From SLST01 sp046538735 (GTDB lineage: Bacteria > Spirochaetota > Spirochaetia > DSM-27196 > SLST01), in the NCBI GenBank assembly GCA_046538735.1, contig JBKHII010000008.1, positions 8,285 to 72,284 of the forward strand: DNA of 64,000 nt. Reading direction: 5' to 3'. The translations under genes were made by a program, and so were the position numbers. This document shows, piece after piece, positions 7,218 through 14,117 of the stretch. The notes beneath the pieces are model-generated. The model did no database searches, was not told the origin of the DNA, and saw only the letters and a list, made by a program, of their open reading frames with translations. Positions within the stretch are counted from its first letter, which is position 1; each line of letters starts with the position of its first letter.

Positions 7218-8128
7218 GCCGACGGTGCTCCAACGAAGGCGTTCCGGTGGTCGCGAAGAAACTCGCTGAGCGGATGCGGCCCGCGTCCCACGAGCTTCTG
7301 AAACGTATCGGTCGTCCCGTCGGCTTTGCCCATGCGGGCGGCGGAGTAGAGCGCGTACATCACGATCGCGTGGACGAGCTTGCGTCCGCGGCTCAACTGG
7401 TAGCTCAGAAAGGGCAGGAGGCGAGCAGGCTCGTATCGGATCTCTCTGCCGAGCTCCTTGGACAGCCGCTCGGCCACTTCGTAGTACGAGTAGCTCTCGG
7501 TTCCCGTGATCGTGTAGGCGGCGCCTTTGTGGGACTCGTCCAGGAGCGCAACCGCGCACGCTTCGGCAACGTCACGCACATCCACGAAGTTGGTTCGCCC
7601 GTCGCCGGCCGGCACGAAGATGCGGCGTTCGTCGCGAATCTCGGGAAGGTGCGTGGTCGAGAGGTTCTGCATGAAGAACGACGGACGGATGAACGTGTAC
7701 GGAATCTCGAGCTCGATGATGGTCCGCTCGATCCTGGAGTGCGGGATGAGCGCGGTATTCTCCGCACCCTGCACCGAGAGGAAGACGACGTGTCCGATCC
7801 TTCGTTCCCGCATGCGTTCGATGAACGGCCGCATGTCGCGCCTCACGTTCGAGATGCGCGGCGGCCGTACCAGGAACACCTTCCCAACCCCTTCGAGCGC
7901 CGGCTCCCACGTGGTCGAGTCGGTGAGGTCGAAGGCTCGAGGCTCCGCGCCGTGGAGCGCCGCCGCGACGCGATCCGCCGCGCTTCCGCGAGCGTCCAAC
8001 GTTGCCGGTCGGACCGCGCCGGAGACTCGATGGCCGCCGGAGACGTGGGCGCCGCCGGCGAGGTATCTGCATACCTCCGAGCCCACGTTTCCCGTCGCCC
8101 CCGTTACGAGGATGCCCGCCTCGTTCAC
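7214..8128 (-). CDS. NmrA-like atypical SDR, NAD(P)-binding
   Basis: A 304-residue atypical short-chain dehydrogenase. The Rossmann motif is GATGNVGSEV (residues 10-19), and the NmrA-type pattern continues with FLVRPPRISNVRRDM and YTFIRPSFFMQNL; there is no classical YxxxK pair. Members act as redox sensors or as quinone/sugar-nucleotide reductases. Its ATG overlaps the stop of the preceding SDR gene (ATGA), so both are one operon under a palindromic site at 8783-8804. Substrate unknown. Confidence 0.85.
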   Translation of the reverse strand: MNEAGILVTGATGNVGSEVCRYLAGGAHVSGGHRVSGAVRPATLDARGSAADRVAAALHGAEPRAFDLTDSTTWEPALEGVGKVFLVRPPRISNVRRDMRPFIERMRERRIGHVVFLSVQGAENTALIPHSRIERTIIELEIPYTFIRPSFFMQNLSTTHLPEIRDERRIFVPAGDGRTNFVDVRDVAEACAVALLDESHKGAAYTITGTESYSYYEVAERLSKELGREIRYEPARLLPFLSYQLSRGRKLVHAIVMYALYSAARMGKADGTTDTFQKLVGRGPHPLSEFLRDHRNAFVGAPSA

Positions 8129-8766
8129 TTCAACCGCTCCGAGTATGAGAGGAGCGGGCTCTCCCCCACATACTCGTTCGATTCCGCAGCGTTGAGCAAG
8201 AACGTCGCGAGGTCGTCGCGTCCCACGGGGATCGGCTTCGGCGGTGTGTAGCCGGCGATGAGGTTCTTGCCGCCCGGGTCGTTCGCGAGCATTGGTGGTC
8301 GCACGACCGTGTAGTCGAGCCCGGAGCTCTTCACGATCTCGTACCCGCGCTCGCTTCCCGCGAGCACCTTGCCCGCAACGATCTTCATCAGCCCCCGGAT
8401 GAGCCGGCGACTGAACGACTTGGCATCGCGCTCGTCCATGACGCCCGCGCCGGTCAGCCAGACGAGCCGCTTCGTGCCGTTCTCCTTCATCGCCTGTGTG
8501 ATGTTCCGGGCTGTGACCTCCATCAGGTCGGCCGGGCTCGACTTCACCGGACCCGCGGCCATGATCACCGCCTCCGCACCGTTGATCGCTCGCTCAACGA
8601 CCTCAGGGTCCGCCATGTCGCCCGCTACGACGGTAAGCCCCTCCGGCTTCGAGCCGAGATCTTCCGGACTTCGGACTACGGCAGTGACCGTGTGGCCGCG
8701 GTCGAGCGCCTGTGCGAGCACCCGGCGTCCCGTGCCACCCGTGGCTCCGAATAGAAGTAGCTGCAT
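8125..8766 (-). CDS. NAD(P)H-binding SDR family protein (SDR_a5/NmrA-like)
   Basis: A 213-residue protein beginning with the nucleotide-binding motif LLFGATGGTGRRVLAQAL (residues 4-21), followed by the AVVRSPEDL, VVAGDMAD and DYTVVRPP segments of the NAD(P)H-binding (PF13460) group related to flavin reductase BlvrB. ATG 8766 has a GGGAGGG ribosome site, and the homology starts there. First gene of a two-gene operon. The 22-bp inverted repeat just upstream (8783-8804) is a likely operator, perhaps for a MarR/HxlR-type or ROK regulator encoded elsewhere. Confidence 0.85.
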   Translation of the reverse strand: MQLLLFGATGGTGRRVLAQALDRGHTVTAVVRSPEDLGSKPEGLTVVAGDMADPEVVERAINGAEAVIMAAGPVKSSPADLMEVTARNITQAMKENGTKRLVWLTGAGVMDERDAKSFSRRLIRGLMKIVAGKVLAGSERGYEIVKSSGLDYTVVRPPMLANDPGGKNLIAGYTPPKPIPVGRDDLATFLLNAAESNEYVGESPLLSYSERLK

Positions 8767-8782
8767 TGATGCCCTCCCGTCA

Positions 8783-8804
8783 TTTAGTTGATAACGCAAC
8801 TAAA
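8783..8804. promoter_or_regulatory. Palindromic operator candidate upstream of SDR pair
   Basis: TTTAGTTG (8783-8790) and CAACTAAA (8797-8804) are perfect 8-bp arms around ATAACG, 17 bp before the SDR start. The half-site TTAGTTG is the same as in the palindrome in front of the ROK regulator gene (31708-31727), though the central spacing differs (6 nt here against none). Confidence 0.6.
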
Positions 8805-8810
8805 ATAACG

Positions 8811-9080
8811 TCACAGGCGCTCACCGGCAATCTCGAGTGCGCCTTCCCGGGAACCTCGCGGAGAGCCGACCTCCAGGTCGCGGATGTCGATGCCGTCCAC
8901 GGTGATTCGTCCTGCGTGCACGTCGTAGAAGCGTGCGAGCAAATTCACCAGCGTGGTCTTGCCCGCACCCGCGGGCCCCACGATCGCGTTCGGCGTAACG
9001 CGAGCAGCTCGCCCCGGGTGATGCCCGCGCCTTCCGGATCAGGAGGGCTCCGCTCCACAGGTGCAGGCCGCCCACGAGGT
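8811..9080 (-). pseudogene. ABC exporter (MsbA-like) remnant: last TM helix joined to Walker A region
   Basis: In two minus-strand frames the region reads like pieces of a type IV ABC exporter. LWSGALLIRKGAGITRGELLAL (split here) resembles the end of the last transmembrane helix. It is followed, after a missing stretch and a frame change, by AIVGPAGAGKTTLVNLLARF with the GRITVDGIDIRDLE continuation after Walker A. The rest of the ATPase, including signature and Walker B, is absent and a short unrelated tail ends in TGA at 8811-8813. Not functional. Confidence 0.6.
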
Positions 9081-9555
9081 ACTTCTCGAACCAGAAGAAG
9101 AGGACCATGAGCGCTCCGGCCATGAGGAACTGCCGAGGCACCTGCTGCGAGTTGAGCGCGACGGTGGGCGCGCTCAGCGGCAGGACGGTTTTCGTGGTGA
9201 CCGCGAGCCGAAGGTACGGCATCGAGTACTCGGTCGTCGCGAGGACGATCGCCGGAAAGAAGAGCAGGAGGACGTTGTTGAACTTGTTGAAAGTCCACAT
9301 GAACCGCAGGAGGAAGAGTGTGGAGAGGACGCTCCACATCTGCGGGATCGTGGTGGATCAGAACTGCTGGAACGGGCGCGTTCCGTCAGGCTTGCCGAGT
9401 CGTAGAGCTGCTCGTCGGTCGCCTGCAACCGGGTCAGGATGAAGAAAAACGCGAACGGGTAGCAGCGCCACGATTCGAAGGGAATGACGCTCAGCAACGC
9501 GAGTGGCCATGCCGCGCCGATAGCCCGTGTGTGCTGACGGTCACGTCCAGGTTAG
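9080..9555 (-). pseudogene. Sugar ABC permease remnant (MalF-type joined to MalG-type C-terminus)
   Basis: The minus strand encodes SWRCYPFAFFFILTRLQA and ELYDSAS-like residues of a MalF-type permease. A frameshift then moves into a frame with an in-frame TGA where the family has Trp, followed by STTIPQMWSVLSTLFLLRF and WTFNKFNN. After a short bridge the frame reads NSQQVPRQFLMAGALMVLFF and FEKYLVGGL, which is the C-terminus of a MalG-type permease. So two neighbouring permease genes appear fused by deletion and further damaged. Not functional. Confidence 0.6.
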
Positions 9556-9617
9556 GTGGGGGAGTGGAGCGGCGGAGTAGGCCGGACGGCCTGGGTGAAG
9601 GCCGAGGATATCGTCCG

Positions 9618-10352
9618 CTACACGTGGAGCGCGACCTGGAGCGTTACCATTGCGGCTGCGGCGAGCGCCGCCGCGATGCCCACGCTGTGCGTGTCCGATT
9701 CGCAGAGCGCGTCCGGGAGTATCTCGGAGACAACCATCCAGATCATCGCGCCACCGGCGATTCCGAGACCGATCGGCAGGAACGCTCGAATGGTGGTGAC
9801 GAAGAGGAAGGCAGGAATCGCGAGCAGCGGTTGGGGGAGGCTGCTCAGGATGCTGTAGAGCGCGGCCTTCCAGACGGGCATTCCTTTCGGCACCATGACG
9901 AGGCTGATCGCGATGCCCTCGGGGATGTTGTGGATCGCGATTGCGATCGCGATGAAGAGGCCGAATCCCTCCGCGCCCCCGAACGAGACGCCGACGCCCA
10001 GCCCCTCGGCGAAGCTGTGAAGCGTCATCACGCCGAGCACGAGGAAGGCGCGTCGGCCCCCGCTCGCCATGTCCGAGAAGAACTCCTCGTCGTCCTGCGT
10101 GACGAATCGCTGGAAGAACCAGATAAGCAGCGCTCCCACGACGATGCCCGCAATGGTCCGGAACTCGCCGATCGCGAGGCCTTCGTTGATGAGTCGAAAG
10201 CTCGCCGCGAGCATGATCCCTGCGGTGATGCCCGAGGCGATGCCGAGCCACCCCTTGTTGAAGGTCTTGCCTGCAAGCAACGGGAGGGCACCGAGACCGG
10301 TAGCGAGCGCGGTTGCGATCGAGGCGAGGGTGACCACGAGGAGCTGACTCAT
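9618..10352 (-). CDS. ZIP family divalent metal transporter
   Basis: A 244-residue inner-membrane transporter of the ZIP family, importing Zn2+ or other divalent metals. It has about eight hydrophobic helices. The metal-site motifs are complete: HSFAEGLGVGV in helix 4 and HNIPEGIAISL in helix 5, with an acidic stretch (QDDEEFFSD) in place of the usual His-rich loop between helices 3 and 4. ATG 10352 is chosen because homology begins at MSQLL; a much longer upstream frame crosses the divergent TetR gene. It is divergent from the TetR regulator (93 bp apart), which may control it. Confidence 0.88.
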   Translation of the reverse strand: MSQLLVVTLASIATALATGLGALPLLAGKTFNKGWLGIASGITAGIMLAASFRLINEGLAIGEFRTIAGIVVGALLIWFFQRFVTQDDEEFFSDMASGGRRAFLVLGVMTLHSFAEGLGVGVSFGGAEGFGLFIAIAIAIHNIPEGIAISLVMVPKGMPVWKAALYSILSSLPQPLLAIPAFLFVTTIRAFLPIGLGIAGGAMIWMVVSEILPDALCESDTHSVGIAAALAAAAMVTLQVALHV

Positions 10353-10409
10353 TTGGATAACATATGCAGGCGGGGCGCCCTGCGTGAAGCGCCGGGGCCC
10401 CACGACAGG

Positions 10410-10438
10410 TGACCGTCGGCGTAACCCTGTGGTAACAT
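10410..10438 (+). promoter_or_regulatory. Candidate leaderless promoter of TetR gene
   Basis: GTGACC-like -35 (starting near 10409), an 18-nt spacer and TAACAT (10433-10438) end 7 nt before the TetR ATG. The intergenic region to the ZIP gene is the natural site for a TetR operator; no convincing long palindrome was found. Confidence 0.3.
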
Positions 10439-10445
10439 CGGTGAC

Positions 10446-11084
10446 ATGGTGCCACGACACGAAGAGGGAAGCAGGGACAAAACGCGAACGAAGCGTCGGC
10501 TTGTCCGGGCGACGCTCGAGTTGCTCGAAGACCGCGGTTTCGAGTCGCTCGGCATCAATGCGATCGCCGCCCGGGCGGGCGTGAGCAAGGTGCTGATCTA
10601 TCGTTACTTTGGCGGCTTGTCCGGGCTCCTGCGCGCGCTCGCGGACGAGCTCGATCCGCTTCAGGTCCGCGCGGTCGGAGAGCTGCTCGAGTCGTCTTCC
10701 GGGGAGGCTCCGGCGGGCGAGCTCGTGGAGGAGGTCGTCGTAGGCCTGCACCGCGCGCTCGAACGCGATCGGCTGACGAAGCAACTCCTGATCTGGGAGC
10801 TCAGCAGGAAAAACGCGGTCACGCGTGCGCTCGCCGAGGCGCGGGAAGAGGTCGGGTTGGAGGTGAGCCGACGGTTCACCGAGCTGCTTCGCAGCAGACG
10901 CGTGGACCACGACCTCGACGTGAACGCGCTGCTCGCCATCGTGACGGCCGGCGTCTCGTACCTCACGCTTCGTGCGGATACCGTAGACGTCTACAACGGC
11001 GTGGAGATCGGCACGGAGGCAGGATGGCGCCGGATCGGCGCGGCGCTTGGCTATCTCGTGGACTCGGTCACCGGTCGCGCCTGA
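10446..11084 (+). CDS. TetR family transcriptional regulator
   Basis: A 212-residue regulator. Residues 15-62 form the TetR N-terminal DNA-binding domain, with the pattern TLELLEDRGFESLGINAIAA then AGVSKVLIYRYFGGLSGLLRAL; the C-terminal two thirds is the all-helical ligand-binding and dimerisation part. It is transcribed divergently from the ZIP transporter 93 bp away, suggesting local autoregulation and control of metal uptake, though TetR proteins rarely sense zinc directly. The start lacks a clear ribosome site. Confidence 0.92.
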   Translation: MVPRHEEGSRDKTRTKRRLVRATLELLEDRGFESLGINAIAARAGVSKVLIYRYFGGLSGLLRALADELDPLQVRAVGELLESSSGEAPAGELVEEVVVGLHRALERDRLTKQLLIWELSRKNAVTRALAEAREEVGLEVSRRFTELLRSRRVDHDLDVNALLAIVTAGVSYLTLRADTVDVYNGVEIGTEAGWRRIGAALGYLVDSVTGRA

Positions 11085-11129
11085 AGACCGTGGGAAACGA
11101 AGCGGATGTTTGGGTCCAGGGGGAGCTTC

Positions 11130-11283
11130 ATGAAGAAGTACTACGGTTTCGTGATCGGCACCGGCACGGCCCCTCGGCGCGCACAGCGCGGGCCCTCGGT
11201 CCGGAGAGCAGATCAACCTGCTCACGCCGGCGATTCGCCGGGGCATGACCACGGACGGCCCCGCGAGCAAGGTAGCACGGTGA
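11130..11283 (+). pseudogene. Collapsed flavoprotein (dihydrolipoamide dehydrogenase/MerA-like) remnant
   Basis: A good ribosome site (GGGGGAGC) precedes ATG 11130 and MKKYYGFVIGTGTA, the start of an FAD Rossmann fold as in pyridine nucleotide-disulfide oxidoreductases. About 35 nt later, in another frame, the sequence reads GEQINLLTPAIRRGMTTD up to a TGA at 11281, which matches the dimerisation-domain end of the same family (usually HLLGP..E.INL..LAIR.GLT). The central 400 residues are missing, so this is an internal-deletion pseudogene. Confidence 0.6.
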
Positions 11284-11325
11284 CACCCGGTCGCGGATCG
11301 GGTGTTGCACTACGGAGAGGTGCAT

Positions 11326-12003
11326 ATGCAGAGTGTCACGAGACGTAGCGTGGTCCTCCTTCTCGTTCTGGTGACCGGTACGGTCGCGTACGCGATGCCG
11401 CAATCCGAGCGAACGGTGAGCTACGACGAAGCGCTCGCGGATGTGCGCGAGATCTCGCTTTCGGTCGGGAGTGTGGACGTTGACGTGCTGCCGGCTCGAG
11501 GCGTGCCACGGGTCGAGGCCGATCTTTCGGTGAACACCGGGTCGAGCGAGGTCGCCATCGAGGACGTGGGCTTTGCTTCGTTTGTCCTTCGCGCGGGAAG
11601 CGGGGATGTCCGGGTGGAACGATCGTCCGGTCGCATGGAGTTCTGGAGCGGTTCGGGTGACGTGACGATTCACGACGTGGACGGTTCGGTGTACATCTCG
11701 ACCGGATCGGGAGACGCCTCGCTGCGCAACGTCTCGGTCCTGACCGCGTTCTCGAGCGGATCCGGCGAACTCGCCGGCGACGGCGTCTCGGTCGACCGCA
11801 CGCTCACGGTAGATGCGTCATCCGGCGACGTGAATCTCGGACTCGACCACGATGCGGATGAGATCTCGTTTCGGCTCAGCGCCAGGAGCGGCGACCTGCG
11901 CGTAAACGACCGCGCCGGGGACGACCGACTGCGCGTTGGCGACGGACCGATCACGATCGACGCGACGACCGGCAGCGGAGATCAGACCTACCGGACCAGG
12001 TGA
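11326..12003 (+). CDS. Secreted DUF4097-like beta-strand repeat protein
   Basis: A 225-residue exported protein. Residues 1-24 are a signal peptide (SVTRRSVVLLLVLVTGTVAYAMPQ). The mature part is a series of short beta repeats with the recurring pattern SGSGDV/SGDL (about nine copies), as in DUF4097 and related auto-transporter-head-like beta-helix proteins. No cysteine and no membrane anchor follow, so it is probably periplasmic or surface exposed. ATG 11326 is preceded by GGAGAGG. Function unknown; it has no obvious operon partner. Confidence 0.75.
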   Translation: MQSVTRRSVVLLLVLVTGTVAYAMPQSERTVSYDEALADVREISLSVGSVDVDVLPARGVPRVEADLSVNTGSSEVAIEDVGFASFVLRAGSGDVRVERSSGRMEFWSGSGDVTIHDVDGSVYISTGSGDASLRNVSVLTAFSSGSGELAGDGVSVDRTLTVDASSGDVNLGLDHDADEISFRLSARSGDLRVNDRAGDDRLRVGDGPITIDATTGSGDQTYRTR

Positions 12004-12014
12004 TCGGTCCGTTC

Positions 12015-12043
12015 TTGACACCGACCCCCGGTCCGCCAACAAT
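12015..12043 (+). promoter_or_regulatory. Promoter of GNAT-like gene
   Basis: Perfect TTGACA (12015-12020), 17-nt spacer and AACAAT (12038-12043), giving a short leader that contains GGAGG before the ATG at 12062. Confidence 0.6.
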
Positions 12044-12061
12044 TGTCGGACCGGAGGATCG

Positions 12062-13195
12062 ATGTCCGTCGTTGTATCACCCGTCTCCACGCAGAAAGAT
12101 CTCATGGCGTTCATCAAGCTGCCGTGGAAGCTCTATCGCGACGATCCGAACTGGGTGCCGCCGCTGATCGCGGATCAGAAGACGCTGCTCTCGCGGGAGA
12201 AGAATCCGTTCTTCCAACACGCCACCGTTGAGTACTTCCTCGCGGAGAAGGACGGTGAGATCGCGGGACGGATCGCCGCGATTCACGATCCGTCGTACAT
12301 CGCGTTTCAGGACGAGAACATCGGGTTCTTCGGTTTCTACGAGTCGATCGACGACCTCTCGGTCGCGGACGCGCTCTTCGCGGCTGCCCGGAGCTGGCTC
12401 GCGAAACGGAACGTCGTCGCGATGCGCGGCCCCACGAACCCGGGCACGAACGACACGCTCGGTCTGCTCGTGGACGCATTCGACCGCCCGCCGATGGTGA
12501 TGATGCCGTACAATCCGCCGTCCTATCCCCGTCTCTTCGAGGCAGCGGGGCTCGTGAAGGCGAAGGACCTCTACGCGTACTGGTTGAGCGCCGAACGGAT
12601 GGGGATCGATCGGCTCGAACGCCTCGTGACGACGCTCAAGAAGCGGCACAATCTCTCGCTCCGTCCGATCAACCTCCGGAAACTGGAGGACGAGGTGGAA
12701 CTCATCAAGCTGGTCTACAACGACGCGTGGGAGAGGAACTGGGGATTCGTCCCGTGGACGGACGCCGAGCTCGATCACCTCGGCGCCGAGCTGAAGCCCG
12801 TGGTCGACCCGAATCTCGTGCTCTTTGCGTACAAGGACGACGATCTTGCCGGTTTCTCGTTGACGCTTCCCGATCTTTACCAGGCGCTCATCCACGTGAA
12901 GAGCGGTCGATTGCTACCGGTCGGCATCTTCAAGCTGCTCTACTGGCAGCGGAAGATCAACCAAGTGCGCGTGCTCGCGATGGGCATCCGACACAAGTAT
13001 CGCGGACTCGGGATCGACGCGCTGTTCTACCACCAGACGTTGCGCTACGCCGAAACGAAGAACCGCCAGCGCGGCGAGCTCAGCTGGATCCTGGAAGACA
13101 ATCACAACATGCGCGCCGTACTCGAGAAGCTGGGCGCCGAGGTCTACAAGACCTACCGGCTCTACGACCAACCGATTCTCCCGAAGGGTGTTTGA
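12062..13195 (+). CDS. GNAT-like N-acyltransferase family protein
   Basis: A 377-residue protein of a widespread uncharacterised family usually annotated as N-acetyltransferase. The N-terminus has FIKLPWKLYRDDPNWVPPL, and the C-terminal half shows a GNAT fold with RVLAMGIRHKYRGLGIDALF (acetyl-CoA loop, R-x-x-G-L/I-G) and ELSWILEDNHNM. The likely chemistry is acyl transfer, substrate unknown. ATG 12062 has GGAGGATCG ahead and a good promoter 19 bp upstream. The stop shares bases with the start of the next SDR gene (TGATG), so the two are coupled. Confidence 0.75.
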   Translation: MSVVVSPVSTQKDLMAFIKLPWKLYRDDPNWVPPLIADQKTLLSREKNPFFQHATVEYFLAEKDGEIAGRIAAIHDPSYIAFQDENIGFFGFYESIDDLSVADALFAAARSWLAKRNVVAMRGPTNPGTNDTLGLLVDAFDRPPMVMMPYNPPSYPRLFEAAGLVKAKDLYAYWLSAERMGIDRLERLVTTLKKRHNLSLRPINLRKLEDEVELIKLVYNDAWERNWGFVPWTDAELDHLGAELKPVVDPNLVLFAYKDDDLAGFSLTLPDLYQALIHVKSGRLLPVGIFKLLYWQRKINQVRVLAMGIRHKYRGLGIDALFYHQTLRYAETKNRQRGELSWILEDNHNMRAVLEKLGAEVYKTYRLYDQPILPKGV

Positions 13196-14079
13196 TGGAA
13201 CTTCGTGGTCGGCTGATCGTCGTCACGGGCGCCTCGAGCGGTCTGGGCCGAGCGATCGCGAAGCGTCTGGCGTGCGGAGAGGGGGCCGACGTGGTGCTCG
13301 CCGCTCGTCGCGCCGACCGTCTTCGTACTCTGCAGCAGGAAATCGCCGGCGAGGGCGCCGGGCGAGCCTTCGTCTGCGAGGTAGATCTGTCGCATCCCGG
13401 CGGACCGAAGAAGCTCCTGGACGCCGCGCTCGAGATAGCCGCCGATCGTAGCGGCGCGCCTTCCGGCGCGGCGCTCTTCGGACTCGCGAACGTCGCCGGG
13501 AGCACGTGGTACGGGTCCGTCGCCGAGATGCCCGCCGAGGACGCACGGCGCATCGTGGACCTCAACTGCTCGGGGACGATCGAGCTCACGCGTCTGTTCG
13601 TGCGGACCGTGCTCGGCGAGGCGTCTCGTGCCGGAACCGAGCGCAGCCGCGGCCCGCACGCCGCGATCCTCACCGTGACCAGCCTCGGCGCGCTCGTCCC
13701 CGCACCGTACCAGGCGGTCTACACCGCGACGAAGCACGCGCTTCACGGATTCCACGAGGCGCTCACGGCCGAGCTTCGGGCTCTTCGCAGGACGAGCGGC
13801 GTTCGCATCGTCACGACCGAGGTCGCACCCGGCGGAATCGCGACCGAGATGGTCGAGCGGTCGGGGCTCAAGGATCACTTCGCCTCGGGCTCGCGCGCCG
13901 AACCGTCGTCGATCCTGCTCGCGCCTCCCGACCGAATCGCCGCGAGCGCGGTTGTCGCGTGGAGACGAGAGCGTTCGTTGAGCGTTCCGGGCCTTGCGAA
14001 CAAGGTGGCCGCGCTCGCCTCCCGGTTGCTTCCGCGACCCTTGATTCGCCGGATCGGCGAGCGCCTCTATCGGCCGTAG
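13195..14079 (+). CDS. Short-chain dehydrogenase/reductase
   Basis: A 294-residue classical SDR. The cofactor motif TGASSGLG lies at residues 10-17, the NVAG segment near residue 100, and the catalytic Ser and Tyr-x-x-x-Lys pair in SLGALVPAPYQAVYTATKHAL near residues 162-182. The arginine in AARRADRL suggests NADP(H). The C-terminal extension with RLLPRPLIRRIGERLYRP is basic and amphipathic and may touch the membrane. Translated with the preceding acyltransferase-like gene; the pair may act on a lipid or fatty-acyl substrate (inference). Confidence 0.88.
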   Translation: MELRGRLIVVTGASSGLGRAIAKRLACGEGADVVLAARRADRLRTLQQEIAGEGAGRAFVCEVDLSHPGGPKKLLDAALEIAADRSGAPSGAALFGLANVAGSTWYGSVAEMPAEDARRIVDLNCSGTIELTRLFVRTVLGEASRAGTERSRGPHAAILTVTSLGALVPAPYQAVYTATKHALHGFHEALTAELRALRRTSGVRIVTTEVAPGGIATEMVERSGLKDHFASGSRAEPSSILLAPPDRIAASAVVAWRRERSLSVPGLANKVAALASRLLPRPLIRRIGERLYRP

Positions 14080-14082
14080 AGG

Positions 14083-14111
14083 CTGGCGCTCGTCGCGCTC
14101 ATCAGTATACT
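14083..14111 (+). promoter_or_regulatory. Candidate leaderless promoter of oligopeptidase gene
   Basis: TATACT (14106-14111) ends 6 nt before the ATG at 14118, with CTGGCG (14083-14088) 17 nt upstream of it as a weak -35. No ribosome site is present. Confidence 0.35.
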
Positions 14112-14117
14112 TCCCGA

